Positions 44,501 through 54,149 of a stretch of 64,000 nt of DNA are shown here, piece by piece. Within the stretch, counting starts at the first letter, position 1. Every line of letters starts with the position of its first letter. Origin of the DNA: Cristatella mucedo. Taxonomy: Eukaryota; Bryozoa; Phylactolaemata; Cristatellidae. The stretch covers positions 77,001-141,000 of the forward strand of contig WPIO01000124.1 of the NCBI GenBank assembly GCA_009760855.2, given 5' to 3'. The position numbers and the translations under genes are program-made. The notes under the pieces were generated by a model, which saw only the letters and a program-made list of their open reading frames with translations, did no database searches and was not told the DNA's origin.

Positions 44501-47500
44501 AACCTAAATACCTTAAGAGTATTAGTTGTGTTTTTACTCCCACTACGCTGTCAACTGAATTTCTGCTTGCGGTTCCTTAAACTACAACCTATTCGTCGCA
44601 TTTGCAATGCGTTTTCCTGTGTGCTTTATTGGCAATACCGGCTTAGCTGATCTGGTAGTAATGGTCATACAACCCGGCCTCTTATCTTAATAACACAGGA
44701 GCTGTTCTATGACTTAAAAGGAATAAGCGATGAGAGCTTTGTCGGTGCATCAGTCAATCACACGAGTTAAAATCGCCAAGTCGCTCTCCCTCAACTATCT
44801 CTAGTTTTGTCCAGTGCTACATTAATTGGCTTTCGGTGGACATACTGTTTGCTATGGTCGATAGCTGATCAGACATACTGTTTGCTGCTGTCGATATTCC
44901 TAGTAGCAAAACCACCGGGGCTCCATTGCCCCCTCCCCTATAGCAGGGCAGCGACCAAGGCCATTCCCCTATTCCTGTGCGTCCGTCCCCCCCCCCCCCG
45001 ACTGTCACGAACAACGAAATTACATCTTATTTCCATCCCACGAGGAACCACGGAGTTCATGTCAAATAAACACTGATTGTGTGCTATAATTGTTCATTAC
45101 TTGCGGACCTTACGCTACTCATGAAAATCATGCGGGGCGGCCTTGCCAGGCGTCTTGTCTACATAACAATCTTGCTGGTCTTCTCCCCCTCCACAGATTT
45201 TCCTGGCTCCGCCTCCAAACATTCCGATGTAGCAGCAATGGAGTCAGTCCTTAGATGTGAGGCTGCTAGCAATGCACCTCTCCGGTTAGTGTATCCTCTA
45301 AGGAAGCTGTCCAATTTTTGAGCTTTATATAATTGAAGATTCGCGTGCAGTGCTCTTGGCAAAATTGCAGGGGTAGCTCAGGCCAGTCACGGGAATACAT
45401 TTAAAATGGAAACCCTGTGATTCATCTGGTAGCTGCTGTGCCAGATGTTTAAACAAAGTTTGCCTGCTTGTAGTAAGTGCCGGTAGCAGCCCTGTGGGTT
45501 CTGATTCAACCGTAGCTACTTATTACTTCGGGGTAGAGTAGCAAACGGCAGCCTGACCAGTATTCTTTCTTTTTCAAAAGTCTGACCGAGGTCTGCCAAA
45601 AAAGCGATATTCTGTGCTCTGCACAGGAAGTCTAGGCTCCAAGTTTAAATCTGCAAAGAGCACGGATTGGCTGCAATCAGAGGTTCTGTCGCTACGTATG
45701 AGTCAGTGCTGTACTGTTGTGCAGTGATTGGCCCTAACTGGTTATGTGCTGGGTATTAAAGTTACTTGACGTGATTCTCAATGGTAAAAGAATTTTGGTT
45801 TATGAGTGACACCACTTTTTGGAATCCCGTAAGATTGAAGTTGTACGTAGGGGTTACTGCTTGTTGCAGAACTTGGACTGGCTACATTTCGATGCAGAAC
45901 TAGTAGCTGATATATAAGTTCACTCCCTTTGATTGTTGTGGGCAGGAATGCAAAGCGTTAGAATGTTCTCTGAAGTTCGATGAAAGCCATCGCGAGAACG
46001 AACAGTACGGTGAAAGAAGCAGTTTACTGACGAAGAGCCTGTGACATGTTGACAAATCACTGGGCATGTCAACACTGTGGTTGAACTGATTTGCCTCTGC
46101 TAGCAGCCTTGCACTCGTACAGCAGCCAGCTGTGTCACCGGATCTGCCACTGTGAGCCGAACGAACTGGTCCTACCAATCGGTCTAGTCCCATGCAGCAG
46201 TTACATACCATGCACACCACAGTGTGTGCATTGTGCTTTGCATGGGCACGAGGAAGAAAGGCTGAGGTACCCATATACAATGTTTGCTTTTTGGACTTTA
46301 ATGGTCTTGACTAATAGGACGACTGCTATGGCGTGTTAGCAACGCTATTCAGACGAATGTTGTGTGTCATGAATTATTCATCTCTCTTGCTTCTCACCGC
46401 TTCTCTTCGATCGGTATTTGCTTTTAACTTGTGCCGTGCTGTGGCAACCTTTAGTAATGGCATTGCCTCCAGGCTCCTCTCTGTCACTGGCCTGACAGTT
46501 TTTCGTGTGTGCACTAATTTTGGCTCACAAGTTAAGTAGTATAAACAGTGAGCCGATTTGGCTGAGAGAATTGTTCCTCCGAAAAGTTTCTCGTCTCCCT
46601 TAGGTCACATAAACAATCTTTACAATACATGCTTCTGGAAGCTGGTCCTGGAGGGCGGAATGACTCAGAGAGATGCAGAAAAGCGCTTGCAGGTACGTCA
46701 GCGGCCCTGCGCCCAGTCGGCAGCCATCAGCCGATGCTAGCTGCCCCAATCTGACAGTCATGTGCTTGACCTTCCATCTTTGATGCCTCGAAATCAGTCT
46801 TGATTCATTGCAAGTGTGCAGCACTGGGAGCTTGTTGTCCCTTGTCCTGCCCTGGTGAACTGCCTGCCTGTAACTTGCCATCCTATCACTGCTGGCTTGG
46901 ACTTTAGGTCCGCACGCTCATTCTTCCACCTAGGTTAGGGAACAGCGACTTTTTTCTTTTGCTTATTTACTTGTAGTTTTGCTACTTTTTTGGCCTATCC
47001 TTCTCCCATGTCTTTCTGTGAACGGCCTTCATGTACATATCGTAAGCAGGTATTTAGACTCCGGTGGTAATATCCATTACTTACAGATAGATTGAGGCTG
47101 GAGCCCGTGGGCGCTCAACTTTGCAGCCAGCGGTTGCAAAAAAAAGCAGTGGCACCATTTAGTTGAGTAGATACTCTGAAACCTTGAATGATCGGGCGAA
47201 AATTGATAGCTCCCACTTCGCGACCTAGGTAGCTGGTTCGAGTCCAGCAGCAGGCAACTCTTTATTGACTGCTGCAAGCCTGTGGGGGAGAGGGATAGCT
47301 AATGGTCTACTGCTGCTATATGAATAAGGCCTTTGACCCAGTGGACCTTTTTATTTTTATTTTTTTTTTATTGCTGACAGTGGTACTGGCCTCATGGTAA
47401 GCGATCACTTACCAGAAACAGCTAATTTATTGTCCTGAGAGCAACTGAGGGCACTGAAACTGGTGCAACAGTTCAGCTAGGTATGAATGAGCCAAGCCAT

Positions 47501-49137
47501 GGCAGGCCTTGTGGGTCAGAGTAAGAATTCTGCTCTATTCATTAATACGGGAGCCACTGTAACTCCTGCAAAGGAGACACGGCTTAATTTCTTTGATTTT
47601 TTTTACTAACCTTGCAGCTACATTCATCATCGGCTGCAGAGAAGTAATGGCTATTTTGGTAGTCCAGCCAAAACTGAATTACAGTAGTGTAGTCCAGACA
47701 GAACCAGGGTGCTAGTAAGATTTTTAAAACATACCAGACAGAGATCAAACGTGGTGACTAGCTGTGGATGTGTTCTTGGAGGTTGGAGATGGTGCTGTAC
47801 TCCTGCCAGCTTGCTTGCCAGCTAGCTGCTACTGTGTTGCTAGATGCATCGAGACCCTTCACTTGATACTAAGCTAACCAGCTGCTTGCGCCTCCCTGAC
47901 GGGTCCGCAATCAATTAGCCAGAAGCGTTGCACCACTTCAAGCATTTTGATCTCGGGCATATTTACTTTGGAAATTTAGGCTTGGAGCGTTTTTGTGCAG
48001 CTTTTGAGGCGCCGTGGCCATCGATTCCTCCGACTTTAGGACATTTTGGCCTCCCGTCGGAGTGTTTTGCCCTGTTACCCTCGAGTTTGGCCCACAGTCG
48101 GGAATTTTCCTGACCGGGTGCTGTGCATTTTAAGTAAATTGACAAAGAAACCAGAGGCCCACAATCTTTGACAAAGAGCGTCGAGGATCGGGCAGAAACA
48201 GCAAGAAGCTGGATCTTGTTCGTTCTTGTCAGAAAGTGCATGTCGGTAGCGAGTTTTGGTTGTAATAGAATGCGATCATTTACATCCACACTGATAATCG
48301 AAGGCCAGCTCTTGGCTTGTTGACTCGGAGCTAACACTTGCTGTGCAAACGGGCGCCCTTCGAGCTCTACTGCGGCTCGCTGTGCAGACAGTGCAGCTTA
48401 GATTTCGCTGGTAGAGCAGAGCGAGGCAGTTTGCCCGTGGCGCGCATTCGTCGACGGCGGCTGTTCCTGGAACTTTGAACAGGGCACGGACTCCGGCGCC
48501 AAGAACGAGCTTCTGTTCTCCGAGTTCAAGACTAACTATAACAATTTGCCAGAAATCTACAGGAAAGGAAGTGTGATAGTCCGGGAAGAGGTGAGTGCTT
48601 CTTGCAGTCAGTGCAGATGGCTGGCTGGCTTTGTAGACCAAACTCTTTTCTTTCCATCGTGGCTGCCCACCCAAGCTCGTGCTCTTGTGCTGTGTCACGC
48701 CTCGGTCTAGCCTCGGGGAGTGCACAGGGAACCCGGGTTCGATCTTCCATCGCATATGCATACTATAGGGATATCGGTTGACTAGCACCGTGCAATCGTT
48801 GGCATTGCCCGTTGCCACTTTTTCGTCGCCTTGACTTTGGGGGCTGGTCAGCCGGTACGTGTGGTGCCGCTGCTGAACGGACGGTGGCCAGTTTGTAGCA
48901 CTGACATTCACGCTGCTCTCGGGATGCTGCCACACTATTGTCGCCATTTGCTTGCAGAAGTTGGAGCCGGATGTGCCAGCAGCAGCAGCAGACGAGAAAG
49001 AAACCGGTCCGCGCTCAGCAGGAGAAGGCACCGCTGCTGCCCGAGGCAAGAACCGGGCGAGCTCGACTCGCGTAAAACACGTTGACGTGATCAGGGATGG
49101 TTTCTGGACAGAACACCCGCGCATACTGGGAAGCTAG
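35115..49137 (+). CDS. THG1: tRNA(His) guanylyltransferase (gene span, complete)
   Basis: Adds G to the 5' end of tRNA-His (position -1), required for recognition by histidyl-tRNA synthetase. Six exons (35115-35335, 40711-40887, 42208-42380, 46604-46692, 48483-48590, 48958-49137), all with AG/GT borders and matching phases, give 948 nt, 315 aa plus stop. Counting from the conserved MAKSKFEY Met (35232; 276 aa), the metal-binding residues are Asp29 (VVRLDG) and Asp76-Glu77 (YGQSDEYSF); KPND and the hallmark HINNLYN (from 153) follow. Human THG1L is 298 aa. The in-frame upstream Met at 35115 adds 39 residues with basic amphipathic stretches, like a mitochondrial presequence; which start is used is unsettled. 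The C-terminal linker is rich in Ala, Glu and Gly before [14 protein letters not shown]. Introns carry LINE, SINE and microsatellite insertions. Confidence 0.96.
35336..36592. other. THG1 intron 1, unique part
   Basis: A 133-codon minus frame (35919-35518) has no recognisable domain. Nothing else was seen. Confidence 0.4.
36593..36950 (-). mobile_element. LINE-A 3' end with ATTAC tail
   Basis: (AATGT)n at 36593-36615, then 'ctccgtctgtaactccacac' and the LINE-A 3' UTR and C-terminal blocks. Lies next to an oppositely oriented LINE-C. Confidence 0.85.
36960..37915 (+). mobile_element. LINE-C 3' half (best copy)
   Basis: Decayed RT thumb and C-terminal coding sequence related to LINE-B ('gcttacagctggtgcaaaac'), then a 3' end 'gcgcccgaatagagattcag' resembling the LINE-B/SINE-2 tail. 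Confidence 0.7.
37916..38383. other. THG1 intron 1, nothing recognised
   Basis: Short frames only. Confidence 0.4.
38384..38528 (-). mobile_element. SINE-1 copy
   Basis: Plus reads 'actagctgattcaacagtct', 'agagcctttacggct', then a deleted B-box region and 'ccttacctagtgtgccatca'. Confidence 0.8.
38529..39591. other. THG1 intron 1, nothing recognised
   Basis: Two overlapping frames near 39177-39503 show no known domain. Confidence 0.4.
39592..39735 (+). mobile_element. LINE-B 3' end
   Basis: 'tttgcagcaaatgtaaagcg' then the family hairpin with a G-U closing variant (GCGCC/GGTGC) and (TTA)n tail. Confidence 0.85.
39736..40625. other. THG1 intron 1, (TG)-rich run
   Basis: A loose TG-rich run at about 40193-40325; otherwise nothing recognised. 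Confidence 0.4.
40626..40672. repeat. (GA)n microsatellite
   Basis: About 23 GA units ending 38 bases before the THG1 exon 2 boundary. Confidence 0.97.
40711..40887 (+). CDS. THG1: THG1 exon 2 (catalytic SDE)
   Basis: Acceptor TTTTTTTCAG; reads [18 protein letters not shown] through [18 protein letters not shown] to NRRA, ending AG|GTACAG. Holds Asp76 and Glu77 of the metal site. Confidence 0.97.
41018..41090 (+). mobile_element. SINE-2 3' tail fragment
   Basis: 'gtgaagcgcctgaatagtga' and 'gggtgctatatacaaatgaa' match the SINE-2 tail. The tRNA head is absent. Confidence 0.75.
41091..41535. other. THG1 intron 2, nothing recognised
   Basis: Short frames only. Confidence 0.4.
41536..41589. repeat. 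(TA)n microsatellite
   Basis: About 26 TA units. Confidence 0.97.
41590..42207. other. THG1 intron 2, nothing recognised
   Basis: No repeat family assigned. Confidence 0.4.
42208..42380 (+). CDS. THG1: THG1 exon 3
   Basis: Acceptor GTTGCAG; reads [18 protein letters not shown] through [16 protein letters not shown] to DYLSWRQAD, then T|GTGAGT (phase 1). Confidence 0.97.
42612..42808 (+). mobile_element. LINE-B 3' end
   Basis: 3' UTR, then perfectly paired hairpin arms AAAGCGCC (42735-42742) and GGCGCTTT (42767-42774), then a (TTA)n tail. Confidence 0.88.
42809..43449. other. THG1 intron 3, short tandem unit
   Basis: 'gcaggcttgcctagcg' occurs twice within 42809-42860; otherwise nothing recognised. 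Confidence 0.45.
43450..44430 (+). mobile_element. LINE-B 3' half (best copy)
   Basis: A 161-codon frame (43706-44191) encodes the C-terminal region: [59 protein letters not shown] and [15 protein letters not shown]. Upstream RT-thumb sequence is frameshifted. It ends with the 3' hairpin and (TTA)n. The closest model for the family in this window. Confidence 0.9.
44893..45215. repeat. dispersed repeat D, copy 2
   Basis: Same block order as 16325-16655: 'ctatagcagggcagcgacca', poly-C, 'caaataaacac', 'gctataattgttcattact', end 'gattttcctggctccgcc'. Confidence 0.6.
45216..46603. other. THG1 intron 3, nothing recognised
   Basis: Short frames only. Confidence 0.4.
46604..46692 (+). CDS. THG1: THG1 exon 4 (HINNLYN)
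   Basis: Acceptor CTCCCTTAG; reads [18 protein letters not shown] then [11 protein letters not shown], donor GTACGT, phase 0. HINNLYN is the eukaryotic Thg1 signature. Confidence 0.97.
46693..47216. other. THG1 intron 4, nothing recognised
   Basis: Short frames only. Confidence 0.4.
47217..47335 (+). mobile_element. SINE-1 fragment
   Basis: B box 'tggttcgagtcca', then 'tgactgctgcaagc' and a decayed tail. Confidence 0.6.
47390..47770 (-). mobile_element. LINE-A fragment (C-terminal region)
   Basis: 'gcagttcagctaggtatga'-type blocks ('cagttcagctaggtatgaat') and 'ccttgtgggtcagagtaaga' match LINE-A in minus orientation. No intact frame. Confidence 0.75.
47771..48482. other. THG1 intron 4, nothing recognised
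   Basis: Short frames only. Confidence 0.4.
48483..48590 (+). CDS. THG1: THG1 exon 5
   Basis: Acceptor TTGAACAG; reads [20 protein letters not shown] through [11 protein letters not shown], donor GTGAGT, phase 0. KNE-LFSEF-NYN and YRKG are conserved in Thg1. Confidence 0.96.
48958..49137 (+). CDS. THG1: THG1 exon 6 and stop
   Basis: Acceptor [26 protein letters not shown], a low-complexity linker, then [18 protein letters not shown] and TAG. The linker is rich in Ala, Glu and Gly. Confidence 0.95.
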   Translation, partial: KLEPDVPAAAADEKETGPRSAGEGTAAARGKNRASSTRVKHVDVIRDGFWTEHPRILGS

Positions 49138-49817
49138 CGAGCGCTCGTCTGCGCCTTCTTGCAGACACACTTTTCTTTGCCGCTAGACGATGCTTGTCAC
49201 TCGTTCCGCATGAGTGGGCAGGAGCTCTTGCAGCGCAAAGGGCTTTTGTGCAGCCGTTTGCTTGCTAATGTCAGCTTACGTGCTGCACCAGACCCGGTGC
49301 GACTCGCCCTGGAACAGGCGTGTCGGTCGGTTGTTGATGCATTTGTTAATGGAGAACTGTTTACCCTGACTCTGCAGCGTGTCGATGCAGGGATGAACGG
49401 GCGAAACTTCGAAACGTGCCGGCGGAAAGTGCATCACGCATGTTTTGCTTTCGAGCAGCTGGTGCAGTTTAACGCTGCTGCATTTTTCGCGAAATTGCAC
49501 CGAGCGCTGCAGCAGGCTCTTGTCTTGATTTTTTCCTCGGCAGACCCTTTCTTCAAACCAGAGGGAAGCCAAGGGGCTGCTGGTCTGGTTTGGTCACGGC
49601 GGCGGATTAATATGCCCTCCCTCGCACCTACCAAGTGCCCTCTGCTCACAAGAGTCACTTTCGGCTGGCCCTCCACTCCCCCGAAAGGTAACTTACTTTC
49701 TAGTATAACGTAGTGCAGTACAAGCATAGCCTGTCTGCGAGAGCTACTCCGGCCAGAAGATCCCCTGATTGGAGTGCATAGACGTGTCAGGCAGTATCCC
49801 AATCCCTGTCAAAAAAT
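49138..49817 (+). other. THG1 3' flank with a 184-codon unrecognised frame
   Basis: A plus frame (49159-49713) starts 21 bases after the THG1 stop. It has an ordinary residue mix (LEQACRSVVDAFVNGELFT) but no known domain. It may be 3' UTR that happens to be open, or an exon of something unknown. Confidence 0.3.
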
Positions 49818-49889
49818 ACTAGCTGATTTAACAGCCTCTTTTGTATAGCAACAGAAGAGCCTTTATGGCTATCACCACCGCAGCAATAA
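49818..49889 (-). mobile_element. SINE-1, left part split by LINE-A
   Basis: 'ctagctgatttaacagcctc' and 'agagcctttatggctatcac' are the SINE-1 tail in minus orientation. It ends with GCAGCAATAA (49880-49889), repeated at 52943-52952 on the far side of the LINE. Confidence 0.85.
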
Positions 49890-49951
49890 TGTAATGTAAT
49901 GTAATGTATCTCCGTCAGTAACTCCACAAAGTCATAAAGACCATGTGGGTG

Positions 49952-50524
49952 TTACGCAGGAGAGTTTTGTATAGCGCACTCACAGCCTAAGCGGCTTTCG
50001 GTACGCATTCGGTAGCCAACAGACTTCGTCTCACGCAACAGAGAGAAAGTGGGAAGCATAGCAGAGTTAGGAGAGCATTGGAGGTAGTGAGTAGCATAGA
50101 AGTAGCAGTTCAGGACCGCTGAAAAAGATGTGCCATAGTCGGCAGTTGGAGAGTAGATGTCGTTGCGTAAGAATTGTGGAAGCAAGTTCCACAGTCTAGG
50201 ACCTGCAGAGCTAAAGCTTCTGTCGCCAACGGTCTTTAAGCAGAGGAATGGGACAGCTAATTTATTGTCCACACAGGACCTGAGAGCGCGAACAGGCTGA
50301 AACTGATGCAGCAGTTCAGCTAGGTACGAAGGAGCCAAGCCGTGGCGGGCCTTGTGGGTCAGCGTAAGAACTTTGCTCTGTATCCTTTGCTCAACCGGCA
50401 ACCATCCTAGCTCTTTCAGCAGAGGTGACACGTGCTCAAACCGCTGGGACTTGAAGACCAGCCTTGCAGCCATATTCATAGCCTGCTGTAGTGGCATAAT
50501 AGCTTTCTTTGGTAGCCCAGCCAA
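49952..50524 (-). pseudogene. LINE-A C-terminal region
   Basis: Frame with QQAMNMAARLVFKSQRFEHV, LLKELGWLPVEQRI and [20 protein letters not shown]. This hydrophobic/basic tail after the RT is typical of L2 and CR1 elements. Shifted by one frame from the RT part. Confidence 0.85.
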
Positions 50525-51738
50525 AAGGGAATTACAATAATCAAGCCGGACAGAACTAAAGAGCTAGTTAAATTTTTTACAAGCCACTGTGGGAGACAGC
50601 TTCTAATCTTGGATAGGGATCGGATGTGATGGCTAGCTGTAGAGGCAGTCTTCTGAATGAAGCTTTTAAAATTGAGGCAGCTGTCGAACACGACACCTAG
50701 ATTACGAGCACGTGGTGAAGGTCGCACAATAGCATCACCTATTGGAACAGCAAAGCCTTTTAATCCAGCCACACGTTTAGGGTGTCCTATGAGCAGCAGT
50801 TCGGTTTTATCGTCATTTAATTTCAGGAAGTTTTCCGACATCCAGGATCGAATATCGGCAAGGCAAGCATTCAGTTTCTCAGTTGCTGCAGCAGATTCCG
50901 ACGGTTTAAATGACAAATACAACTGAGTATCGTCAGCATAAAAGTGATATCCTATTCCATGGGCCTTAATCACTTTTCCCAGAGGTGTATAAATGGAGAA
51001 CAGCAAGGGACCGAGTACAGACCCTTGAGGGACTCCACAGGTGACCCTTCTCTTGTCTGAGACCTGGCCCCCACACGACACGGATTGAACACGATCAGAC
51101 AAGTATGATTTAAACCACGCCAGTGCTTCGTCTGCCAGACCGATCGTTGTTCTCAGTCGTGCAAGCAGAACTTCGTGATCAATGGTGTCGAAGGCAGCAG
51201 ACAGATCTAGCAGAGCTAGGGCAGTGACATTCCCGTCGTCGTTGCCACGTAGAATGTCACTGTTAACACGGAGGAGAGCAGTTTCAGTAGAGTGCTGCCT
51301 CTTGAAACCTGATTGAAATGTTTCTGACATTCCATTATTTTCAATATGTTCAACTAGCTGCTTAGCAACAATTTTTTCAAGAATCTTTGATAAAAACGGA
51401 AGAAGGGAAACTGGACGATAGTTTGCTAGGACCTCTGTGTCTAATCCAGGCTTTTTATGAATAGGTCTAACGATTGCCGATTTGAAGGACTTGGGGACGA
51501 CCCCTTTTCCCAAAGAAGCATAAAAAATCTTGGTTATGGCAGGGCTAAGTTGGTCTGCAAGTGAAGACCACAGAGATGAAGGTATAGGGTCTTCAGGAGA
51601 CGAGCTCTTTTTGCTAGACCTTATTAAGGCAGCCACATCAGAGGCAGAAACATCGGAGAACCTTTTAAGAAAGGTCACAGGTTGAGGAACGGCGATTGCT
51701 TTGGTCGGAGGGGGCTTAATGGAGGCACGAATGTGCAC
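50525..51738 (-). pseudogene. LINE-A reverse transcriptase
   Basis: RT motifs in order: NYRPVSLLPFLSKILEKIVA, QSGFKRQHSTETALL, ALLDLSAAFDTIDH (motif A, catalytic Asp), GVPQGSVLGPLLF (motif B), FYADDTQLYLSF (motif C, YADD), then LNDDKTELLLIG. The frame breaks near 50525 before the C-terminal region. Confidence 0.92.
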
Positions 51739-51781
51739 AATTTTTTCAGTAAAGAAGGCTGAAAACTTTTCGGCTGAGCCC

Positions 51782-52012
51782 TTAATATCTGGGGGAGTCA
51801 GACCTCACAGCATTGGCCAGTAAATGGTTTACTGTCTTATAAATCTGTTTAGTGTGCGACTGGCAGGAATTCAGCTTTCTAATGAAAAAAGAAGCCCTGG
51901 CTTTTTTAAGCTTTCGGGTGTAAACTCGAAGGAAGTCTTTAAAATTGACTAGGTTTACCTCAGACCCCGATTTCTTGAAACGACGTTCCAGCCTGCGCTT
52001 AACACGGCGCAT
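51782..52012 (-). pseudogene. LINE-A linker between endonuclease and RT
   Basis: Basic linker frame (LERRFKKSGSE, RVYTRKLKKARASFF) in a different frame from both neighbours, marking two of the frameshifts. Confidence 0.75.
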
Positions 52013-52112
52013 CTTAAGGAGTTTTTTGTAAATTGAAAGGAATCTCGACGACTTTGAACACGGATAGAGCGAACGGGAGCATGCTTGTCAAGAGCACTCC
52101 TGAGTGTTATGT

Positions 52113-52942
52113 TCATCGCATCAGTGAGGGTATCGAGGCTGCCGGTCGAGTCTGAATGCAGATCAAGAAGGCCTGCATCACAGATTTCAAAAACTTGTCC
52201 ATGTCAATGCTTTGTAAGTTACGTCGTTTGGCAAATTCGACATTGCTCTGAACGTACGAGGTAGCAGGAACAGTAAACGAGACCGAACAATGATCTGAGA
52301 GGGTCAGTGGGCACACCTCAAAGTCAGTGGGGAGGACATCCTTAGTGATCACGAGATCTAGAATGTGGCCACCGACATGGGTGCTATGATTAACGTGTTG
52401 GGCCAAACCAAAATTCTCCAGACATTTAAGAAATGAGCGGACCTGGCTGTTGCTAGGGTTTTCAACGTGAATATTGAAGTCTCCTAAAATCAGTAGCGGC
52501 CTGTCACACACAAATATTTTAGCGAGGAACTCTGAAAACTCCTCTATAAACAAGTTTAGACAGCCAGGAGGCCGGTATATCGCAACGGTGAGAGGCATTG
52601 TCTTTGATGAAGACCTGATAGCAACCGATTCAAACGATGACCCATGCGAGAAACTGCACATTTTATAGCCAAACGATTCGCGAACAACAATTGCAACCCC
52701 GCCACCAACCTTGTCAGAACGCATGGACTGATAGAATGAGAACCCGGGTGGGGTGGTCTCGGAAATACAGCTACTGGAACAAGGCGTCATCCAGGTTTCG
52801 GTAAGCAGAAATGCGTCTAGCATCTCCTGGACCACCTGATCGCGGATAAGTAACCCCTTGGTTTTTAGCGAGCGGACATTTAGTAGGCGGAATTTAAGAG
52901 GCTGTCCAACAACTGGGCGACGGCGATGAAGCAATAAATGCA
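52113..52942 (-). pseudogene. LINE-A AP-like endonuclease
   Basis: Blocks FRLLNVRSLKTKG, AFLLTETWM, GGGVAIVVRESFGYK, VAIYRPPG, LLILGDFNIHVENP and LSDHCSVSFTV match the exonuclease/endonuclease/phosphatase fold that nicks target DNA (catalytic Glu in TETW, Asp-Asn in GDFN, Asp-His in SDH). The apparent Met further upstream (52982) lies in the flanking SINE and is not the element's start. Confidence 0.9.
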
Positions 52943-53041
52943 GCAGCAATAAAGGATCGCCCTCTACAGGATTCGAAACCACAACCTAGGTCCCGGGGTC
53001 GTGAAAAGCAACTGCCTTACCTAGTGAGCCATCACGGCTCA
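52943..53041 (-). mobile_element. SINE-1, right part split by LINE-A
   Basis: Continues the SINE from 49889: starts with the repeated GCAGCAATAA, then 'aggatcgccctctacagg', B-box region 'attcgaaaccacaacct' and A-box head 'gccttacctagtgagccatc'. Confidence 0.85.
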
Positions 53042-53299
53042 TCTGTCAACGACACGGCTCCTGCATACCCAAATCTGTAAGTATACCGGCTTCCAGACAC
53101 CATTGCCCGAAATCCTGGGGGACGAGGACATTAGTAGGATACATTATGTAGCAGGTCGGATGAAATGTTAAAGCATCTCATTTACCTCTCTGCCCCATGG
53201 TTTGTTTGCAATCGACCAATTGCACTGGCAGAGCTAGGCAATCCTGGCTGACGGCCAGAAGTGAGCAAGTTATGCAGCAAGGTATGTCCCGAGGGTAAT
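53042..53299. other. intergenic spacer
   Basis: Nothing recognised. Confidence 0.4.
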
Positions 53300-53388
53300 G
53301 CTTGAATGTGTCCCAGATTAGCTCCTTACCTGATCCTTGTGATGATCTAGCCGATCGTTTCTCTCGATTCTTTGTGCAGAAGATCAGA
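53300..53388 (+). mobile_element. LINE-B endonuclease-RT linker piece
   Basis: 'gatcttctgcacaaagaat'-type sequence on plus ('gccgatcgtttctctcgatt') parallels 9880-9965. It abuts an oppositely oriented LINE-B piece. Confidence 0.55.
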
Positions 53389-53700
53389 GGGATGTCACAA
53401 ATGCATGGACCAACTTAGATGTGGTATTCTTATCTAAACAAGCCCGAATTTTAGCAATGTTATGTAGCTGAAAGTAGGTAGACGTAACTGTGGAGCTGAT
53501 GTGGTCATCTAGCGAAAGGTCACTTTGGAACATGACACCTAGATTTCGTGCAGATTCGACAGGAGACATGCTGGCAGAGCCACCTTTGAGCGTCAACCTT
53601 TCCACTTTCTGAATCACACTTGTTTTGCCAATAACTATTAAGTTATTTGTATCATCATTTAATTTAAGAATACGGTTAGATGGCATGCAATCGATGCGGG
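53389..53700 (-). mobile_element. LINE-B RT thumb piece
   Basis: 100-codon minus frame: [34 protein letters not shown] and [20 protein letters not shown]. Confidence 0.85.
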
Positions 53701-54149
53701 TTGTCCACTACCGTGCGTTCAAGCATTGCCCCCCCCCCCGCCACACCTCGATACATAACTTGCTAATTCGTGGCCGTCAGCCAGGATTGCCCAGCTCTGC
53801 TATTTGCTTAGCAAGGAGTCGGGGTCGACTTGACAAGCGAAATCATCGATGCGATCCCGGTGAGTCCCTGTTTATGGGCACACTGAGTACGGAGTTTTAA
53901 AAATAAGATTTTTAAGCGGTGAGCGATAAGGACTATAACGACACGTTTCATTCTACCGGGAACTGCGTTAGCAAAGCCTGGCCTGAAGAGAATCTCCTTT
54001 GCTATCTCATGAACGCTCCGTGGGCTCTGCGAGTAAGAAGCCAGACTTGGAGCAAGACTGCCGTCTAAACCTCCTACAAACCGGAAGAAGACTCGTCAGT
54101 AGGAAGCAAGACTCGCAGTCTAAACAAGGCTTTAGACTGTAAGACTACC
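53701..54149. other. intergenic, nothing recognised
   Basis: Short C-run at 53727-53738; no gene. Confidence 0.4.

Larger units (their letters stand above)
49890..52942 (-). mobile_element. LINE-A, L2/CR1-like, about 3.05 kb, with target site duplication
   Basis: A non-LTR retrotransposon. Order on the minus strand: AP-endonuclease, linker, reverse transcriptase, C-terminal region, 3' UTR, (ATTAC)n tail at 49890-49909. It is flanked by the 10-bp direct repeat GCAGCAATAA and splits a SINE-1. The coding frame shifts at least three times (endonuclease, linker, RT and C-terminal parts are not in one frame), so this copy is dead, although domain motifs are still clear. The endonuclease begins almost at the 5' end, so the copy is probably 5' truncated. 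Confidence 0.93.

Noticed and set aside
48276-49124. 282-codon minus-strand frame across THG1 exons 5 and 6
   Set aside because: It is the antisense of confirmed THG1 coding exons plus intron; no known domain and no splice evidence.
52943-52982. Met at 52982 as start of the LINE endonuclease protein
   Set aside because: It lies in the flanking SINE-1, outside the target duplication, so it is not part of the element.
53300-53700. Twin-priming inversion of a LINE-B
   Set aside because: The direct and inverted pieces are in the wrong order for that mechanism; two separate insertions or a rearrangement fit better.
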